A DNA stretch of 64,000 bases, taken from assembly GCA_029256085.1 (NCBI GenBank), contig JAQSYP010000002.1, positions 124,001 to 188,000 on the forward strand, given 5' to 3'. Below, piece after piece: positions 41,551 to 50,877 of this stretch. The position numbers and the translations under genes were made by a program. Position 1 is the first letter of the stretch. Each line of letters starts with the position of its first letter. Source of the stretch: Caryophanales bacterium (lineage in GTDB: Bacteria > Bacillota > Bacilli > CAJFEE01). The notes beneath the pieces are model-generated. The model saw nothing but the letters and a program-made list of their open reading frames with translations, was not told the origin of the DNA and did not search any database.

Positions 41551-42903
41551 ATGAACATTTTTGAATTCATAACCCATGATGAAAATAATAATACAATTTA
41601 TTATGATGATAAATGTATTCAGCTGAACACTTTAAACAAGATAGGTTTCGGTAGGAAAATATGTTCAGTTACATTTGAAAATAATCAAAATCTTGGATAT
41701 AAGATTAAGATCCCAAAAAATATAAGTTCAAAACTTTATTTTCCTAATTTGAAATTTAAGCTTAAAGTATATATTCAAGATGACACCTTATATATAGGGC
41801 CATTAATTGGAATCTTTACCGCTGGTTTTGCTGATTCAGATATACGTCCAATTGGCGATAGGTCTTTATTTTTCTCAAAGCTACTATCATCACAAGATGT
41901 AGTAGGATGTGCAGCTTATATATTTGGTGCTCATTCAATTGATTGGGGTAACTGTTTAATCGAAGGATACGTTTATGACAGAGACGGATGGAAGATAATA
42001 AAAATTCCATTCCCTAACGTTGTTTATGACCGACTTCCTAATCGAAAAACTGAAAATCACAGACTACTTCAACGTGTAAAAGATCGTTTCACCAGTGATT
42101 ATAAAATTCCATGGTTTAATCCTGGATTCTTTAATAAAGGGGAAATAAATAGCTTTCTAGAAAAAATTGATTCTGTTAAAAGATACTTACCTTCAACGAT
42201 AAAACATCCTACTCTTAAACAAATTGATGAATTGCTAGATTTATTTCCGGCGCTATATTTAAAGCCAGAAAATGGGTCCCTTGGAAATGGAGTTATTAAA
42301 TTATGGTATAGCAATGAGGAACAGGCTTATTATTGCAAATATAGTGATGAAGAAAAAAATAACGTGAAAAAATTTGATAATTTAGAAACTCTCATAACAG
42401 TTTGCATAAAGGATCGATCCTTAAGTAGATATATTGTGCAGCAAAGCATCTCATTAATAAGAGAAAAAAAGCAACCTATAGATTTCCGAGTTCATACTAA
42501 TAAGGATGAAAAGGGAGAGTGGCTTGTTACAGCTATTGCAGCAAAAATTGCTGGGAAAGGTAGCCCAACAACCCATATAAAAAATGGTGGTTACGTAAAA
42601 ACCATTGATGAACTAAATATTTCACCTGAAAAAAAGCTAAAATACGAAGATATGCTTATATCGGTATCACTTTTAATAAGTAAAGAATTAGATAAAAACT
42701 TTGAAGGTTTAATAGGTGAACTTGGATTTGACTTGGGGATTGATGTAACTGATGACGTTTGGTTTTTCGAGGCAAATTCTAAGCCTGGTCGTTCCATCTT
42801 CCATCATCCAAAGCTTCTAAAGAATGACAATCTGACTAGAGAATGTTCCTTACTGTATGCCACTTATTTAGCAGAAAAATCTTTTAGTAATCACTTGTGG
42901 TAG
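41551..42903 (+). CDS. YheD-like ATP-grasp protein, long type, copy 2
   Basis: A 450-residue second long member. The N-terminal domain ends LYIGPLIGIFTAGF. ATP-grasp motifs are LYLKPENGSLGNGVIKL, IDFRVHTN, GELGFDLGID and FFEANSKPGRS. GAAAGGAG precedes the ATG. It is clearly paralogous to the gene at 39108 but diverged over most of its length, which argues for an old duplication rather than a recent one. Confidence 0.85.
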   Translation: MNIFEFITHDENNNTIYYDDKCIQLNTLNKIGFGRKICSVTFENNQNLGYKIKIPKNISSKLYFPNLKFKLKVYIQDDTLYIGPLIGIFTAGFADSDIRPIGDRSLFFSKLLSSQDVVGCAAYIFGAHSIDWGNCLIEGYVYDRDGWKIIKIPFPNVVYDRLPNRKTENHRLLQRVKDRFTSDYKIPWFNPGFFNKGEINSFLEKIDSVKRYLPSTIKHPTLKQIDELLDLFPALYLKPENGSLGNGVIKLWYSNEEQAYYCKYSDEEKNNVKKFDNLETLITVCIKDRSLSRYIVQQSISLIREKKQPIDFRVHTNKDEKGEWLVTAIAAKIAGKGSPTTHIKNGGYVKTIDELNISPEKKLKYEDMLISVSLLISKELDKNFEGLIGELGFDLGIDVTDDVWFFEANSKPGRSIFHHPKLLKNDNLTRECSLLYATYLAEKSFSNHLW

Positions 42904-42909
42904 CATATT

Positions 42910-43947
42910 ATGAAAAACTATTTATCAATTGGAATTCTAGTCAGTTCTTTAGTTCAAAGACATCAAAAGCTAATAAAAAAATTATCTGCAGAACTTGCTT
43001 CAGATAACTGTAACGTCTATTTATTTTCTGGAAAATCCATAAAAGATAAATATATTAAAGGTTATCAATTCAATAGTATTTCTAACACATGGGAGATAAC
43101 TAAGTTTAACGTTGCTCTAGATGTAATTTATAATCGAATTTCAACTAAAGCAAGCGAAATAAAATTCTATGAAGAACATTCACACTTTATAGATTTAAAT
43201 AAAGATAAAATAGTAAATCCTTGTTTTTTCTCAAAATGGGATATATATAAAATACTATCAAGTAGCGATATTCTTAGAAATTACTCGCTCGATAGTAATA
43301 ATAAATGGAGTAGAAGCGAATTAGAAAGTTATCTCATCAAATATGGCTCGCTATACTGCAAAAATGAATACAATTCACAAGGTAAAGGTATATTTAAACT
43401 TTCGAGATTGAGTAATAACTCACTATTGTTTGAGTCATTCAATAAAAAGCTCGTTTTCGCTAATGTAGATACTTTTCTTAAAACATATAAGCAAAACTTA
43501 AATGATAGCTATATTTACCAAGAGGCTTGTCAAACACTTCTAGTTGATGGATGTAAATGGGATTATCGTATTTTAGCACATCTTGATTCTAGTGATAAAT
43601 TTTCAGTATCAGGTGTTGGAATTAGAATGGCATCTAAGGACTCAAATCTCTTAACTCACACTTTAAATAACGGTACAATTATTGAATATAAGGATTTCCC
43701 ATATAAAATTAATTTAGATCTATTAAGTAATATAATTGAGCAACTCGGTATTGCTTTAAAAGATTCATATGGAAATGTAGGAGAATTCTCAGTAGACTTA
43801 GGCTTATGCGAAGATAATAATTATAAAATATATGAGATAAACTCCAAACCAATGATTTTTGATGAGCACGATATACAAAATATTGGTATTAGCAATTTAA
43901 AAAATATGTTAATCCATTACTGTAATACATTAAAATCCGCTAGATAA
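42910..43947 (+). CDS. YheC-like ATP-grasp protein, short type, copy 2
   Basis: A 345-residue second short member, starting LSIGILVSSLVQRHQKLIKKL. The phosphate-binding motif is LYCKNEYNSQGKGIFKL, where Asn-Glu replaces Pro-Asp/Glu of the others. WDYRILAHL and IYEINSKPMIF follow. It begins 6 bases after the preceding stop. The terminator at 43933 overlaps its last codons. With the three genes before it, it forms two long-short pairs. Confidence 0.83.
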   Translation: MKNYLSIGILVSSLVQRHQKLIKKLSAELASDNCNVYLFSGKSIKDKYIKGYQFNSISNTWEITKFNVALDVIYNRISTKASEIKFYEEHSHFIDLNKDKIVNPCFFSKWDIYKILSSSDILRNYSLDSNNKWSRSELESYLIKYGSLYCKNEYNSQGKGIFKLSRLSNNSLLFESFNKKLVFANVDTFLKTYKQNLNDSYIYQEACQTLLVDGCKWDYRILAHLDSSDKFSVSGVGIRMASKDSNLLTHTLNNGTIIEYKDFPYKINLDLLSNIIEQLGIALKDSYGNVGEFSVDLGLCEDNNYKIYEINSKPMIFDEHDIQNIGISNLKNMLIHYCNTLKSAR

Positions 43948-43968
43948 TTCTAGCGGATTTGTTTTTTA
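43933..43968. terminator. Bidirectional terminator after the ATP-grasp operon
   Basis: AAATCCGCTAGA-TAAT-TCTAGCGGATTT is a 12-bp perfect stem with a T-rich tail. It overlaps the stop codon at 43945-43947 and can also serve the convergent ferritin-like gene. Confidence 0.88.
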
Positions 43969-44373
43969 TATAGCATTATAAATTGTTGAAAATCTTATTG
44001 CATGTTCAGTTTCATCATGCATTGCATTTAATAAAGGCTCATAATCTTCATCATCTGGTATTTCAAACATCATTTTTCTATATTTTTCAGCGGCTTCAAG
44101 TTCATCTTCAAAAGCTTTCCTAATTCCATCTTTAAAATTTGTTACTAACTCAACCTTCTCATTATTATTGTAATACTTACCTGTTAATTTATAATGTAGT
44201 TTTTGAAAATCGTTATAGTGCTTCTTCTCATCCATTCTCGCATGGTCAATTAATGAACGGAAGAATTCATCATTTGTTGACTCCATTAATTTAGTATAGA
44301 AATTATATGCTGCCCACTCATCATCAATAGAAGTTTGCAATTTATAAACAAACATGTTCATATCATTACTCAT
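43966..44373 (-). CDS. Ferritin-like/rubrerythrin-type diiron protein
   Basis: A 135-residue four-helix protein. Conserved metal-ligand spacing is visible in each helix: DDEWAAYNFYTKLM, ARMDEKKHYNDF, EDELEAAEKYRKMM and MHDETEHAIRF. This is the ferritin-like diiron pattern, without a rubredoxin tail. Such proteins reduce peroxide or store iron; the spore-gene neighbourhood suggests a sporulation role but does not prove it. GAGGAGG precedes the ATG. A 24-bp inverted repeat overlaps its probable -10 region. Confidence 0.75.
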   Translation of the reverse strand: MSNDMNMFVYKLQTSIDDEWAAYNFYTKLMESTNDEFFRSLIDHARMDEKKHYNDFQKLHYKLTGKYYNNNEKVELVTNFKDGIRKAFEDELEAAEKYRKMMFEIPDDEDYEPLLNAMHDETEHAIRFSTIYNAI

Positions 44374-44390
44374 AAAAAAAACCTCCTCAA

Positions 44391-44414
44391 ATTCATACGT
44401 TATAATGTATGAAT
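44391..44414. promoter_or_regulatory. Inverted-repeat operator candidate of the ferritin-like gene
   Basis: ATTCATAC-GTTATAAT-GTATGAAT has perfect 8-bp arms around 8 bases. On the minus strand it contains TATAAC, a likely -10, so a bound repressor would block transcription. No regulator is assigned. Confidence 0.5.
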
Positions 44415-44448
44415 AAGGTAGGTATTTGTTTACATACTAAACTTGTAA

Positions 44449-44712
44449 TTATCTTGAACGAACAATCATGTTTACAGCCTCTTGGATAATATCATCTGCA
44501 CTCTCACCGAGAGCTTCACGTTCTTTTATACATGCTTCTAAATTTTTCGCAACTATTACACCTATCGCTCTATCGACAGCAGATCTAATTGCTGATAATT
44601 GAGTAACTACTTCGCGACACTCAGTTTGTTCTTCCATCATTCTTAGTACGCCTCGAACTTGGCCTTCTATACGCTTTAATCTATTTTTCACATCTTGGTT
44701 ATAATGATCCAT
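44449..44712 (-). CDS. cstR: CsoR-family repressor of the CstR (persulfide-sensing) type
   Basis: An 87-residue DUF156 repressor. The core RLKRIEGQVRGVLRMMEEQTEC gives the first Cys, and VAKNLEAC gives the second. The copper ligand His four residues before that second Cys is Asn here. Copper-sensing CsoR has Cys-His-Cys; S. aureus CstR, which senses persulfides with two Cys, has Asn at this place as I recall. The tail IIQEAVNMIVRSR also resembles CstR. No partner gene is adjacent; the CoA-disulfide reductase-rhodanese at 50878 is a possible target. Confidence 0.72.
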   Translation of the reverse strand: MDHYNQDVKNRLKRIEGQVRGVLRMMEEQTECREVVTQLSAIRSAVDRAIGVIVAKNLEACIKEREALGESADDIIQEAVNMIVRSR

Positions 44713-44734
44713 TACCTCACCTACTTTCTTTATA

Positions 44735-44747
44735 ATTACCCCCTAAT
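44735..44747. promoter_or_regulatory. CsoR-family operator candidate
   Basis: ATTA-CCCCC-TAAT has inverted outer arms around a C/G tract, the A/T - G/C tract - A/T layout of operators bound by this family. It lies just after TATAAT (minus strand, 44757-44752), so it suits autorepression of the CstR-like gene. Confidence 0.5.
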
Positions 44748-44774
44748 GTATATTATACACTTAATTGTAATTTA

Positions 44775-44996
44775 TTAAATAATTTCAATGTCTATATTTT
44801 CATAACCCTTACAATTTGGACAAAAAAAACTATGAGTACAAGTACTTTTATAACTCTCATCGAGATCGTATTCAACATATGCACTATAGTCGTCAAATAA
44901 ATCAGATATTCTCCCAAGTTCTTTAAGTTCATTCCCACAGAAATGGCAATCATAATTAGTCATATTAAGACCATTACATTGAGGACATATTGACAT
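44775..44996 (-). CDS. Small zinc-ribbon protein, unknown
   Basis: A 73-residue protein with three Cys pairs or knuckles: CPQC near residue 4, CHFC near 17 and CPNC near 60. Four of these probably hold a zinc. An acidic stretch (LFDDYSAYVEYDLDESY) lies between. I do not recognise the family. AAGGAGAAT precedes the ATG. It lies between the SASP and the CstR-like gene. Confidence 0.6.
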   Translation of the reverse strand: MSICPQCNGLNMTNYDCHFCGNELKELGRISDLFDDYSAYVEYDLDESYKSTCTHSFFCPNCKGYENIDIEII

Positions 44997-45111
44997 GGCT
45001 ATTCTCCTTAAAAATTCAACCTATATATATATGTTATTCACATTTGCTAGATATGATATACGATACGATAAAAGGATGGGGTTTCCCCCATCCTTAGCCA
45101 AGAATATTTAA

Positions 45112-45318
45112 TTATCTAGAGAATCCGCCGCCTAATTGTTGTTCAGCCATTCTTACTAAACGCTTAGTGATTTCACCACCAACTGAACCGTTAGCGCGTG
45201 CAGAAGTTTCAGCTCCTAATTGAACACCAAACTCTTGAGCGATTTCATACTTCATTTGGTCTAGAGCTGATTCAACGCCAGGAACTAATAACTGATTACT
45301 GTTACGATTGCTGCTCAT
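45112..45318 (-). CDS. sspB: Alpha/beta-type small acid-soluble spore protein
   Basis: A 68-residue SASP that coats and protects spore DNA. It has [13 protein letters not shown], which contains the GPR protease cleavage site (Glu-Phe), and [15 protein letters not shown], the second conserved block. A Gly-rich tail follows. AGGAGGTGAGAG precedes the ATG. B. subtilis sspB lies in the yhe region, which supports the name, but alpha/beta paralogues are hard to tell apart. Confidence 0.9.
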   Translation of the reverse strand: MSSNRNSNQLLVPGVESALDQMKYEIAQEFGVQLGAETSARANGSVGGEITKRLVRMAEQQLGGGFSR

Positions 45319-45413
45319 ATTCTCTCACCTCCTCGTGCTGGAGTAATAATAGTTTGCGAAAAAACTTATATTATATTCTCAAAAAGAGGTGGAAATTTTT
45401 GGTTTTTTAAAAT

Positions 45414-46151
45414 TTATTTTTGTAACATACTTAAAAATTGTTTCGTGCGATCATTTGATGGATGCTCAAATACCTCTAAAGGCGTGCCTTGTTCAACAAT
45501 AACCCCATTATCCATAAAGACAACTTTATCAGCTACGTTTTTTGCAAATGAAAGTTCATGTGTAACAATAACCATCGTCATACCTGTGCTTGCTAAGTCT
45601 TGCATTACCTTTAATACTTCTCTTACAAGTTCAGGATCTAAAGCTGATGTTGGCTCATCAAAGAGTACAACCTTAGGATCAAGAGCAATTGCTCTTGCAA
45701 TACCAACACGTTGTTGTTGCCCACCAGAAAGTTGATGCGGATAATTTTCTTGTTTATCACCTAAACCTACTAAATCAAGTATCTTTTTAGCTTTTTCAGA
45801 CGCAACTTCTCTGCTAAGCTTCTTTACTATAATTAGTCCTTCCATCACATTCTCTAAAGCCGTTTTATGAGGGAAAAGGTTAAAATGTTGAAAGACCATA
45901 CCCGATTTTCGTCTAAAATCTAGCAGTTGTCTTTTGTTAATTTTTTCAGAAAACTTTAACTCTACATTGTCAATGCTAACACTTCCTGTGTCTGGCATTT
46001 CTAACGCGTTAATACAACGCAAGACAGTAGTTTTACCCGAGCCTGATGGGCCAATAATAACTACTACCTCTCCTTCCTTAACTTCTAAGTCTATATTCTT
46101 AAGTACATGATTAGTTCCAAAACTTTTATTTATATTTGATAATCTTATCAA
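45414..46151 (-). CDS. tcyC: Amino acid (cystine-type) ABC transporter ATP-binding protein
   Basis: A 245-residue polar amino acid importer ATPase. Walker [10 protein letters not shown] is near residue 34. The signature is [14 protein letters not shown], Walker B is [13 protein letters not shown] and the switch is [14 protein letters not shown]. It is the last gene of a binding protein-permease-ATPase operon, 14 bases after the permease gene. The assignment to cystine comes from the binding protein. Confidence 0.85.
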   Translation of the reverse strand: MIRLSNINKSFGTNHVLKNIDLEVKEGEVVVIIGPSGSGKTTVLRCINALEMPDTGSVSIDNVELKFSEKINKRQLLDFRRKSGMVFQHFNLFPHKTALENVMEGLIIVKKLSREVASEKAKKILDLVGLGDKQENYPHQLSGGQQQRVGIARAIALDPKVVLFDEPTSALDPELVREVLKVMQDLASTGMTMVIVTHELSFAKNVADKVVFMDNGVIVEQGTPLEVFEHPSNDRTKQFLSMLQK

Positions 46152-46165
46152 AAGAATTCTCCTAA

Positions 46166-46864
46166 CTATCTTGAAACGTAACGTTCAAGTCGTTTTTCTA
46201 TATGGTCTTGCCCAAAAGATAATATTGTACAAATAATCCAATAAAGTATTGCAGCCTCAGTATAGACTAACATAAATTCGAAATTTGTAGCAGCAATTTC
46301 TTGAGCTTTTCTGAACATTTCCGTAACTAGTATTAAAGATGCCAAAGAAGTATCTTTCACAAGCGAAATAAAAGTATTAGATAGCGGTGGTACAGAAACC
46401 CTAGCTGCTTGAGGCAAAATTACTCTTAATAACGATTGAGAATATGTCATTCCTACTGAAGTTGCAGCCTCCCATTGTCCCTTAGGAATGGATAATATTG
46501 ATGCTCTTACTATTTCAGACGCATATGCCCCTATATTTAGAGAAAAACCAATAACTGCTGCAGGAAATGGATCAATTATTATACCTATATTTGGTAAACC
46601 ATAGAAAATTATAAATAATTGAACTAATAAAGGAGTACCTCTAATTATTGAAACGTAAAACCTTGCGATTCTTTGTAGCGTTTTTATTGTTGAGATTCGA
46701 AAAAGTGCTGTTATAATTGCCAAAATCAGTCCTAAAATGAACGACGAAATCGTTAAAGGAATAGTAGCAGAAATTGCCCCTTTTATAAGGGGCAATAGGG
46801 ATGTTTGGGCAATATTTATCAGCCTCTCCGCTCTTTCCGGATCGCTAAATAAATTATTGAGCAC
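46166..46864 (-). CDS. tcyB: Amino acid (cystine-type) ABC transporter permease
   Basis: A permease of about 232 residues with five hydrophobic helices. It has [22 protein letters not shown] near residue 80 and the EAA loop [23 protein letters not shown] place the start at the GTG at 46864, with TGGTGA upstream. A TTG at 46876 and a GTG at 46873 are also in frame. The start overlaps the end of the binding-protein gene. Confidence 0.82.
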   Translation of the reverse strand: MLNNLFSDPERAERLINIAQTSLLPLIKGAISATIPLTISSFILGLILAIITALFRISTIKTLQRIARFYVSIIRGTPLLVQLFIIFYGLPNIGIIIDPFPAAVIGFSLNIGAYASEIVRASILSIPKGQWEAATSVGMTYSQSLLRVILPQAARVSVPPLSNTFISLVKDTSLASLILVTEMFRKAQEIAATNFEFMLVYTEAAILYWIICTILSFGQDHIEKRLERYVSR

Positions 46865-47651
46865 TGTTTTCACCAAACCATTTATTGTAGATTTCGTCGT
46901 ATGTTCCGTCAGACTTCATTTCATCTAACGCTTTATTTACTTCTTTAACTAACTCTTCACTATCTTTTCTAAACATTAAACCACTATCTGATTTATCTTC
47001 AGTAGTTTCAATCATACTTAATTCCTTGTCATTCTTTTCTTTAATATAAGTTAATACTGAAAGCTTATCATTTACTGTTGCATCAACACGACCTGATTTT
47101 AATAACTCAATTGCTTGATTAAAGCCTTCTACTCCAACGATTTCGGCACCATTCTTCTTTGCTATTTCAGCATAGTTAGAAGTTAAAGATTGTGCAGTCT
47201 TTTTGCCTTTTAGATCAGCAAAAGCTTTAATATCCTCGTTATCCTTTTTAGTAACTAAAACTGCTGATGAAGTAATATAAGGGTTAGAGAATAAGTATTT
47301 CTCTTGTCTCTCAGGCTTTATTCCAACTTGGTTTGCAATCATATCAAAACGCTTTGCATCAAGACCTGCAAACATAGCATCCCACTGAGTTTCTTTGAAT
47401 TCAATTTCAACACCTAATCTTTTCGCAACTTCTTCTGCGATTTCTACATCGAAACCAGTTAATTTATCATTTTCATCATGGAAAGTAAAAGGAGGATATG
47501 TCCCCTCAGTTCCAACAACTAATTTTTCTACAACTGTCTTCTTCTCATCTTTTTTTGCATCTTCCTTAGGTGTGCTTTCTTTAGCTCCACCACAAGCAAA
47601 TAATGAAAGTACTAATGTTAAACTAAAAAATAATCCTATAAATTTCTTCAT
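46854..47651 (-). CDS. tcyA: Cystine-type ABC transporter substrate-binding lipoprotein
   Basis: A 265-residue lipoprotein. The signal peptide ends at the lipobox LFAC (Cys near 20), followed by a Lys/Glu-rich linker. The type 3 binding domain has [40 protein letters not shown] and [17 protein letters not shown], close to B. subtilis TcyA (YckK) as I remember it. The ATG at 47651 has GGAGGAGG upstream; the longer frame start at 47717 is rejected. A sigma-A promoter precedes it. Confidence 0.82.
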   Translation of the reverse strand: MKKFIGLFFSLTLVLSLFACGGAKESTPKEDAKKDEKKTVVEKLVVGTEGTYPPFTFHDENDKLTGFDVEIAEEVAKRLGVEIEFKETQWDAMFAGLDAKRFDMIANQVGIKPERQEKYLFSNPYITSSAVLVTKKDNEDIKAFADLKGKKTAQSLTSNYAEIAKKNGAEIVGVEGFNQAIELLKSGRVDATVNDKLSVLTYIKEKNDKELSMIETTEDKSDSGLMFRKDSEELVKEVNKALDEMKSDGTYDEIYNKWFGENSAQ

Positions 47652-47708
47652 GTAAAGCCTCCTCCAATAAATCTGATAGGTATAATAGGAATAACGTTTT
47701 GCTTTTTT

Positions 47709-47737
47709 ATAATACATTGACTAAAAGTTTTCGTCAA
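47709..47737 (-). promoter_or_regulatory. Sigma-A promoter of the tcyABC-like operon
   Basis: On the minus strand TTGACG (47737-47732), 17 bases, TATTAT (47714-47709). The leader of about 50 bases contains TATTCCTATTATACCTAT, which may be part of a sulfur-regulator (CymR-type) site; that part is uncertain. Confidence 0.6.
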
Positions 47738-47841
47738 TAAAAAAATGTTGACATATTTCACTAATATTATGATGCCAATTTTTTTATTTTTTTATGATTT
47801 ATCTTCCACATGTGGATTATATGGGAATTGCCATTTAAAAT

Positions 47842-47873
47842 AAAAAAAGCACCTCCGTTGTGGAAGTGCTTTT
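47842..47873. terminator. Terminator downstream of the CNNM/CBS gene
   Basis: AAAAGCAC-C-TCC-GTTGT-GGA-A-GTGCTTTT, a stem with one mismatch. On the minus strand T residues follow it. Confidence 0.72.
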
Positions 47874-47880
47874 GTAGTAG

Positions 47881-49149
47881 TTATTCAGTTATAGGTTCGA
47901 CTATATTATTTTTAATATATACTCTTACTTTTCTTATTCTTCTGTTATCAATTTGATGAACTTTAATTACTAAGTTCTCATGCATAAAGCTATCATTTTG
48001 CTTAGGAATCTTACCAAATTTCTCGATAATCCATCCGCCTAACGTATGATAATCAGTAACTGGTTCCTTCATTTCAAATGTTTCAACAAATTCATCTAAT
48101 GGTAATTCTGCATTAAATTCATAACAATTTTCATTAATTTTTATAATATTTCTAACAGTTTCGTCATGCTCATCCCAAATATCACCTACAAGTTCCTCCA
48201 GGATATCTTCTAAAGTAATTAAACCAGAAGTTCCACCAAATTCATCGACAACAATCGCCATATGAACTTTAGCTTTTTGAAGTTCAGGTAGTAGTGTTGA
48301 TATTTGCATCGACTCAACTACAAAGTAAGGATCACGTATTAATTCTCTAACATTTATCTCATTATTTTGGACTAGTTCACTTAAGAATTCTCGTTCTGAT
48401 AGAATACCGATTATATTATCAATACTGTCTTCAAACACAGGTATTCTAGAGTATCTTTCTTCTAAGAAAACGTCTCTTATCTCTTCTATAGATTGATTAA
48501 CCTCTACAGCAATTATATCTATTCTAGGTGTTGTTACTTCCCCAACTAATATATCGTTAAAGTCCAGTGACCTCTGAACTAATTCAGCTTCATTGTTACC
48601 GATTGTTCCCTCTTCTTCAGAAATCTCAACCATTACTTTAATTTCTTCTTCTGTGATTGAGGGCATCTTATTATCGTCTTTAGTATATTTAGATACAAGA
48701 TTCTTTAATTTAATAAAGAAAAACGTAATAGGAATAAATAATTTAATCAAAGTTGACAGTAATCCTGATGTCGCCAATGCAAAATCTTCAGCTTTATCTT
48801 TAGCTATAGATTTTGGAAGGATTTCCCCAAAAATCAAGATTATGAAAGTCATAAGTATGGTACTGTAAAGAAGTCCTTGAACACCAAACATGTCTGTAGC
48901 AACTTTAGTACTTATTGAAGCTGCGGCAATATTTACAATATTATTACCAACTAAAATAGTCGAAAGTGTTCTATCAAAATCGTTTGAGATATCAAGCGCC
49001 TTTTTACTTCCTCTTCTTTTCTCTTCTGCATAGTTTTTTAGTCTGATACGATTAACACTTGAAAATGCAGTTTCGCAAGCTGAAAAAAATGCAGAAATTA
49101 CAATAAGAACTAAAAGGATCACCATGTAACTCAGTGGCAAATCATCCAA
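47881..49149 (-). CDS. CNNM transmembrane / CBS-domain (CorC/HlyC) protein
   Basis: A 422-residue membrane protein. The N-terminal CNNM/DUF21 domain (1-190) has SAFFSACETAFSSVNRIRLK and FGEILPKSIAKDKAE. Two CBS domains follow (about 205-330; VTTPRIDIIAVE, RIPVFEDSIDNIIGIL, MAIVVDEFGGTSGLITLEDILEE). The CorC_HlyC domain is at the C-terminus. Relatives export magnesium or other divalent metals (MpfA-type); the older name is hemolysin. Several paralogues exist in Bacillus, so no symbol is given. Confidence 0.9.
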   Translation of the reverse strand: MDDLPLSYMVILLVLIVISAFFSACETAFSSVNRIRLKNYAEEKRRGSKKALDISNDFDRTLSTILVGNNIVNIAAASISTKVATDMFGVQGLLYSTILMTFIILIFGEILPKSIAKDKAEDFALATSGLLSTLIKLFIPITFFFIKLKNLVSKYTKDDNKMPSITEEEIKVMVEISEEEGTIGNNEAELVQRSLDFNDILVGEVTTPRIDIIAVEVNQSIEEIRDVFLEERYSRIPVFEDSIDNIIGILSEREFLSELVQNNEINVRELIRDPYFVVESMQISTLLPELQKAKVHMAIVVDEFGGTSGLITLEDILEELVGDIWDEHDETVRNIIKINENCYEFNAELPLDEFVETFEMKEPVTDYHTLGGWIIEKFGKIPKQNDSFMHENLVIKVHQIDNRRIRKVRVYIKNNIVEPITE

Positions 49150-49313
49150 AAAATCTCACTCTCCTATAATGTAATTATTTTTCTATATAAAATATACTTT
49201 ACCACAGGAAACCCTATTATTAAAGGTTTTGTTACTATGTATTCTACTCCCACGGTATATATACTCCTTTTATGCAAAAGATATTATTAGTAAATTTGGA
49301 AGGGGAGACTTCA

Positions 49314-50744
49314 ATGACAACTCAAAAATATATGCCTTTTCATTTACATAATATTGACGACTCTAGGAAGTTAATGCCTATAAAATCACCATATTCTAAT
49401 GAAGAAATTGGCTTATTGTATCCTTGCTCGAAAGATGAAGTCGATGAATCAATAAAACGTGCAAAGGCTGCTCAAAATATTTGGAAAACAGAAACTGTAA
49501 GACAAAGAGCTGAACTCTTATTTTTATGGGCGAAACAAATAAATAGCTCGGTTGAAGAAATGGCCTCTATTTTAATGCAAGAAGTTGGTAAAGGAATTGA
49601 CGATGCAGTTAAAGAAGTTAAAAGAACAGTAGACTTTATTAATTATACTGCTGAAGAGGTTATCCATATGACTGGGGAAAGTATGCGAGGAGAAAATTTC
49701 CCTGGTGGCTCAAGGAAAAAATTAGCAATTATTGAACGTGTACCTCTAGGGGTTGTCTTATCTATAGCTCCGTTCAATTATCCGATAAATCTAGCAGCAG
49801 CAAAAATTGCTCCCGCATTAGCAGCTGGGAATAGCTGTATCTTCAAACCAGCCACGCAAGGTTCAATTTGTGGATGGTACTTAGTTAAAACATTAATAGA
49901 TGCTGGGATGCCAGAGGAACTAGTACCACTTATTACTGGAAAAGGATCGGAAATAGGTGATTACCTCGTACAGCACCCTTTATTAAACTTTGTAAGTTTT
50001 ACTGGTGGGACTGAAACGGGATTATCAATAGCTAAAAAAGTTGGAATGGTTCCTATAGTAATGGAGTTAGGTGGTAAGGATCCTGCAATTGTTTTTGATG
50101 ATGTTGATCTTGAGCTTATTGCTAAAACAATTGTTGCAGGTGGATTCTCATATTCTGGTCAACGTTGTACTGGAATAAAAAGAGTAATAGCTCATAAAAG
50201 CATAATCCATGAATTAACCAAACTTTTGACAAAGGAAGTAGAATTACTATCAATTGGATCTCCTGAGGACAATTGCTCAATTGTGCCATTGATAGATACA
50301 AAGGCAGCAGATTATATAGTTGAATTAATTGACGATGCTTTACAAAAAGGAGCAGTGGCTCTTACTGGTAATAAACGTGAAGGAAATATTGTTTACCCTA
50401 CTTTATTAACTAATGTTAATTTAAATATGAGAGTTGCATGGGAGGAACCTTTTGGACCTGTATTACCAATTTTTGAATTTGAAACAGAAGAAGAAGCAGT
50501 TAATTTGGCAAATGCTTCTGATTATGGTCTACAGGTAAGTATTTTTTCTAGTAGCTATGATCGTGCTTTTAAAATGTCAGACCGCCTTGAAACAGGTACA
50601 GTCCAAATAAATGGTCGTCCCGAGCGTGGTCCTGATCATTTTCCTTTTATAGGTACAAAACATTCTGGTATTGGAGTTCAAGGTATTAGAAAAAGTATTG
50701 AAAGTATGAGCAGAGAAAAAGTAACAATACTAAATTTCGAATAA
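49314..50744 (+). CDS. gapN: NADP-dependent non-phosphorylating glyceraldehyde-3-phosphate dehydrogenase (GapN-type)
   Basis: A 476-residue aldehyde dehydrogenase. The active-site Cys lies in YSGQRCTGIKRV, the sequence typical of GapN rather than general ALDH (which usually has GQxC). The catalytic Glu is in VMELGGKDPAIV. The Rossmann part has VLSIAPFNYPINLAAAKIAPAL, and the end has RPERGPDHFPFIGTKHSG. GapN makes 3-phosphoglycerate and NADPH while bypassing ATP formation. The ATG at 49314 has GGAAGGGGAGA upstream and gives the usual family length. Confidence 0.85.
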   Translation: MTTQKYMPFHLHNIDDSRKLMPIKSPYSNEEIGLLYPCSKDEVDESIKRAKAAQNIWKTETVRQRAELLFLWAKQINSSVEEMASILMQEVGKGIDDAVKEVKRTVDFINYTAEEVIHMTGESMRGENFPGGSRKKLAIIERVPLGVVLSIAPFNYPINLAAAKIAPALAAGNSCIFKPATQGSICGWYLVKTLIDAGMPEELVPLITGKGSEIGDYLVQHPLLNFVSFTGGTETGLSIAKKVGMVPIVMELGGKDPAIVFDDVDLELIAKTIVAGGFSYSGQRCTGIKRVIAHKSIIHELTKLLTKEVELLSIGSPEDNCSIVPLIDTKAADYIVELIDDALQKGAVALTGNKREGNIVYPTLLTNVNLNMRVAWEEPFGPVLPIFEFETEEEAVNLANASDYGLQVSIFSSSYDRAFKMSDRLETGTVQINGRPERGPDHFPFIGTKHSGIGVQGIRKSIESMSREKVTILNFE

Positions 50745-50745
50745 T

Positions 50746-50779
50746 TCTAACCGGTGCATACATCGGTTATTTTTTTATA
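50746..50779 (+). terminator. Terminator of gapN
   Basis: AACCG(GTG) pairs with (A)TCGGTT around GCATACA, followed by a run of T; the stem is short. Confidence 0.6.
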
Positions 50780-50826
50780 AATATTAAAACAAAATTGTTG
50801 TAAATCGTTATGTAATAACATATTAT

Positions 50827-50842
50827 ATACCCATGTAGGTAT
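50827..50842. promoter_or_regulatory. ATACC-N6-GGTAT inverted repeat upstream of the CoA-disulfide reductase gene
   Basis: ATACC-CATGTA-GGTAT has perfect 5-bp arms 36 bases before the start codon. It resembles the ATACCC...GGGTAT type of site bound by CsoR/CstR-family repressors; the link to the regulator at 44449 is an inference. Confidence 0.4.
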
Positions 50843-50877
50843 GAATGATTTTACCTTAAGAATAGGTGGAGATATAA

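Noticed and set aside
47670-47700. Riboswitch (S-box or T-box) in the tcyABC-like leader
   Set aside because: The leader is only about 50 bases and has no terminator hairpin before the start codon.
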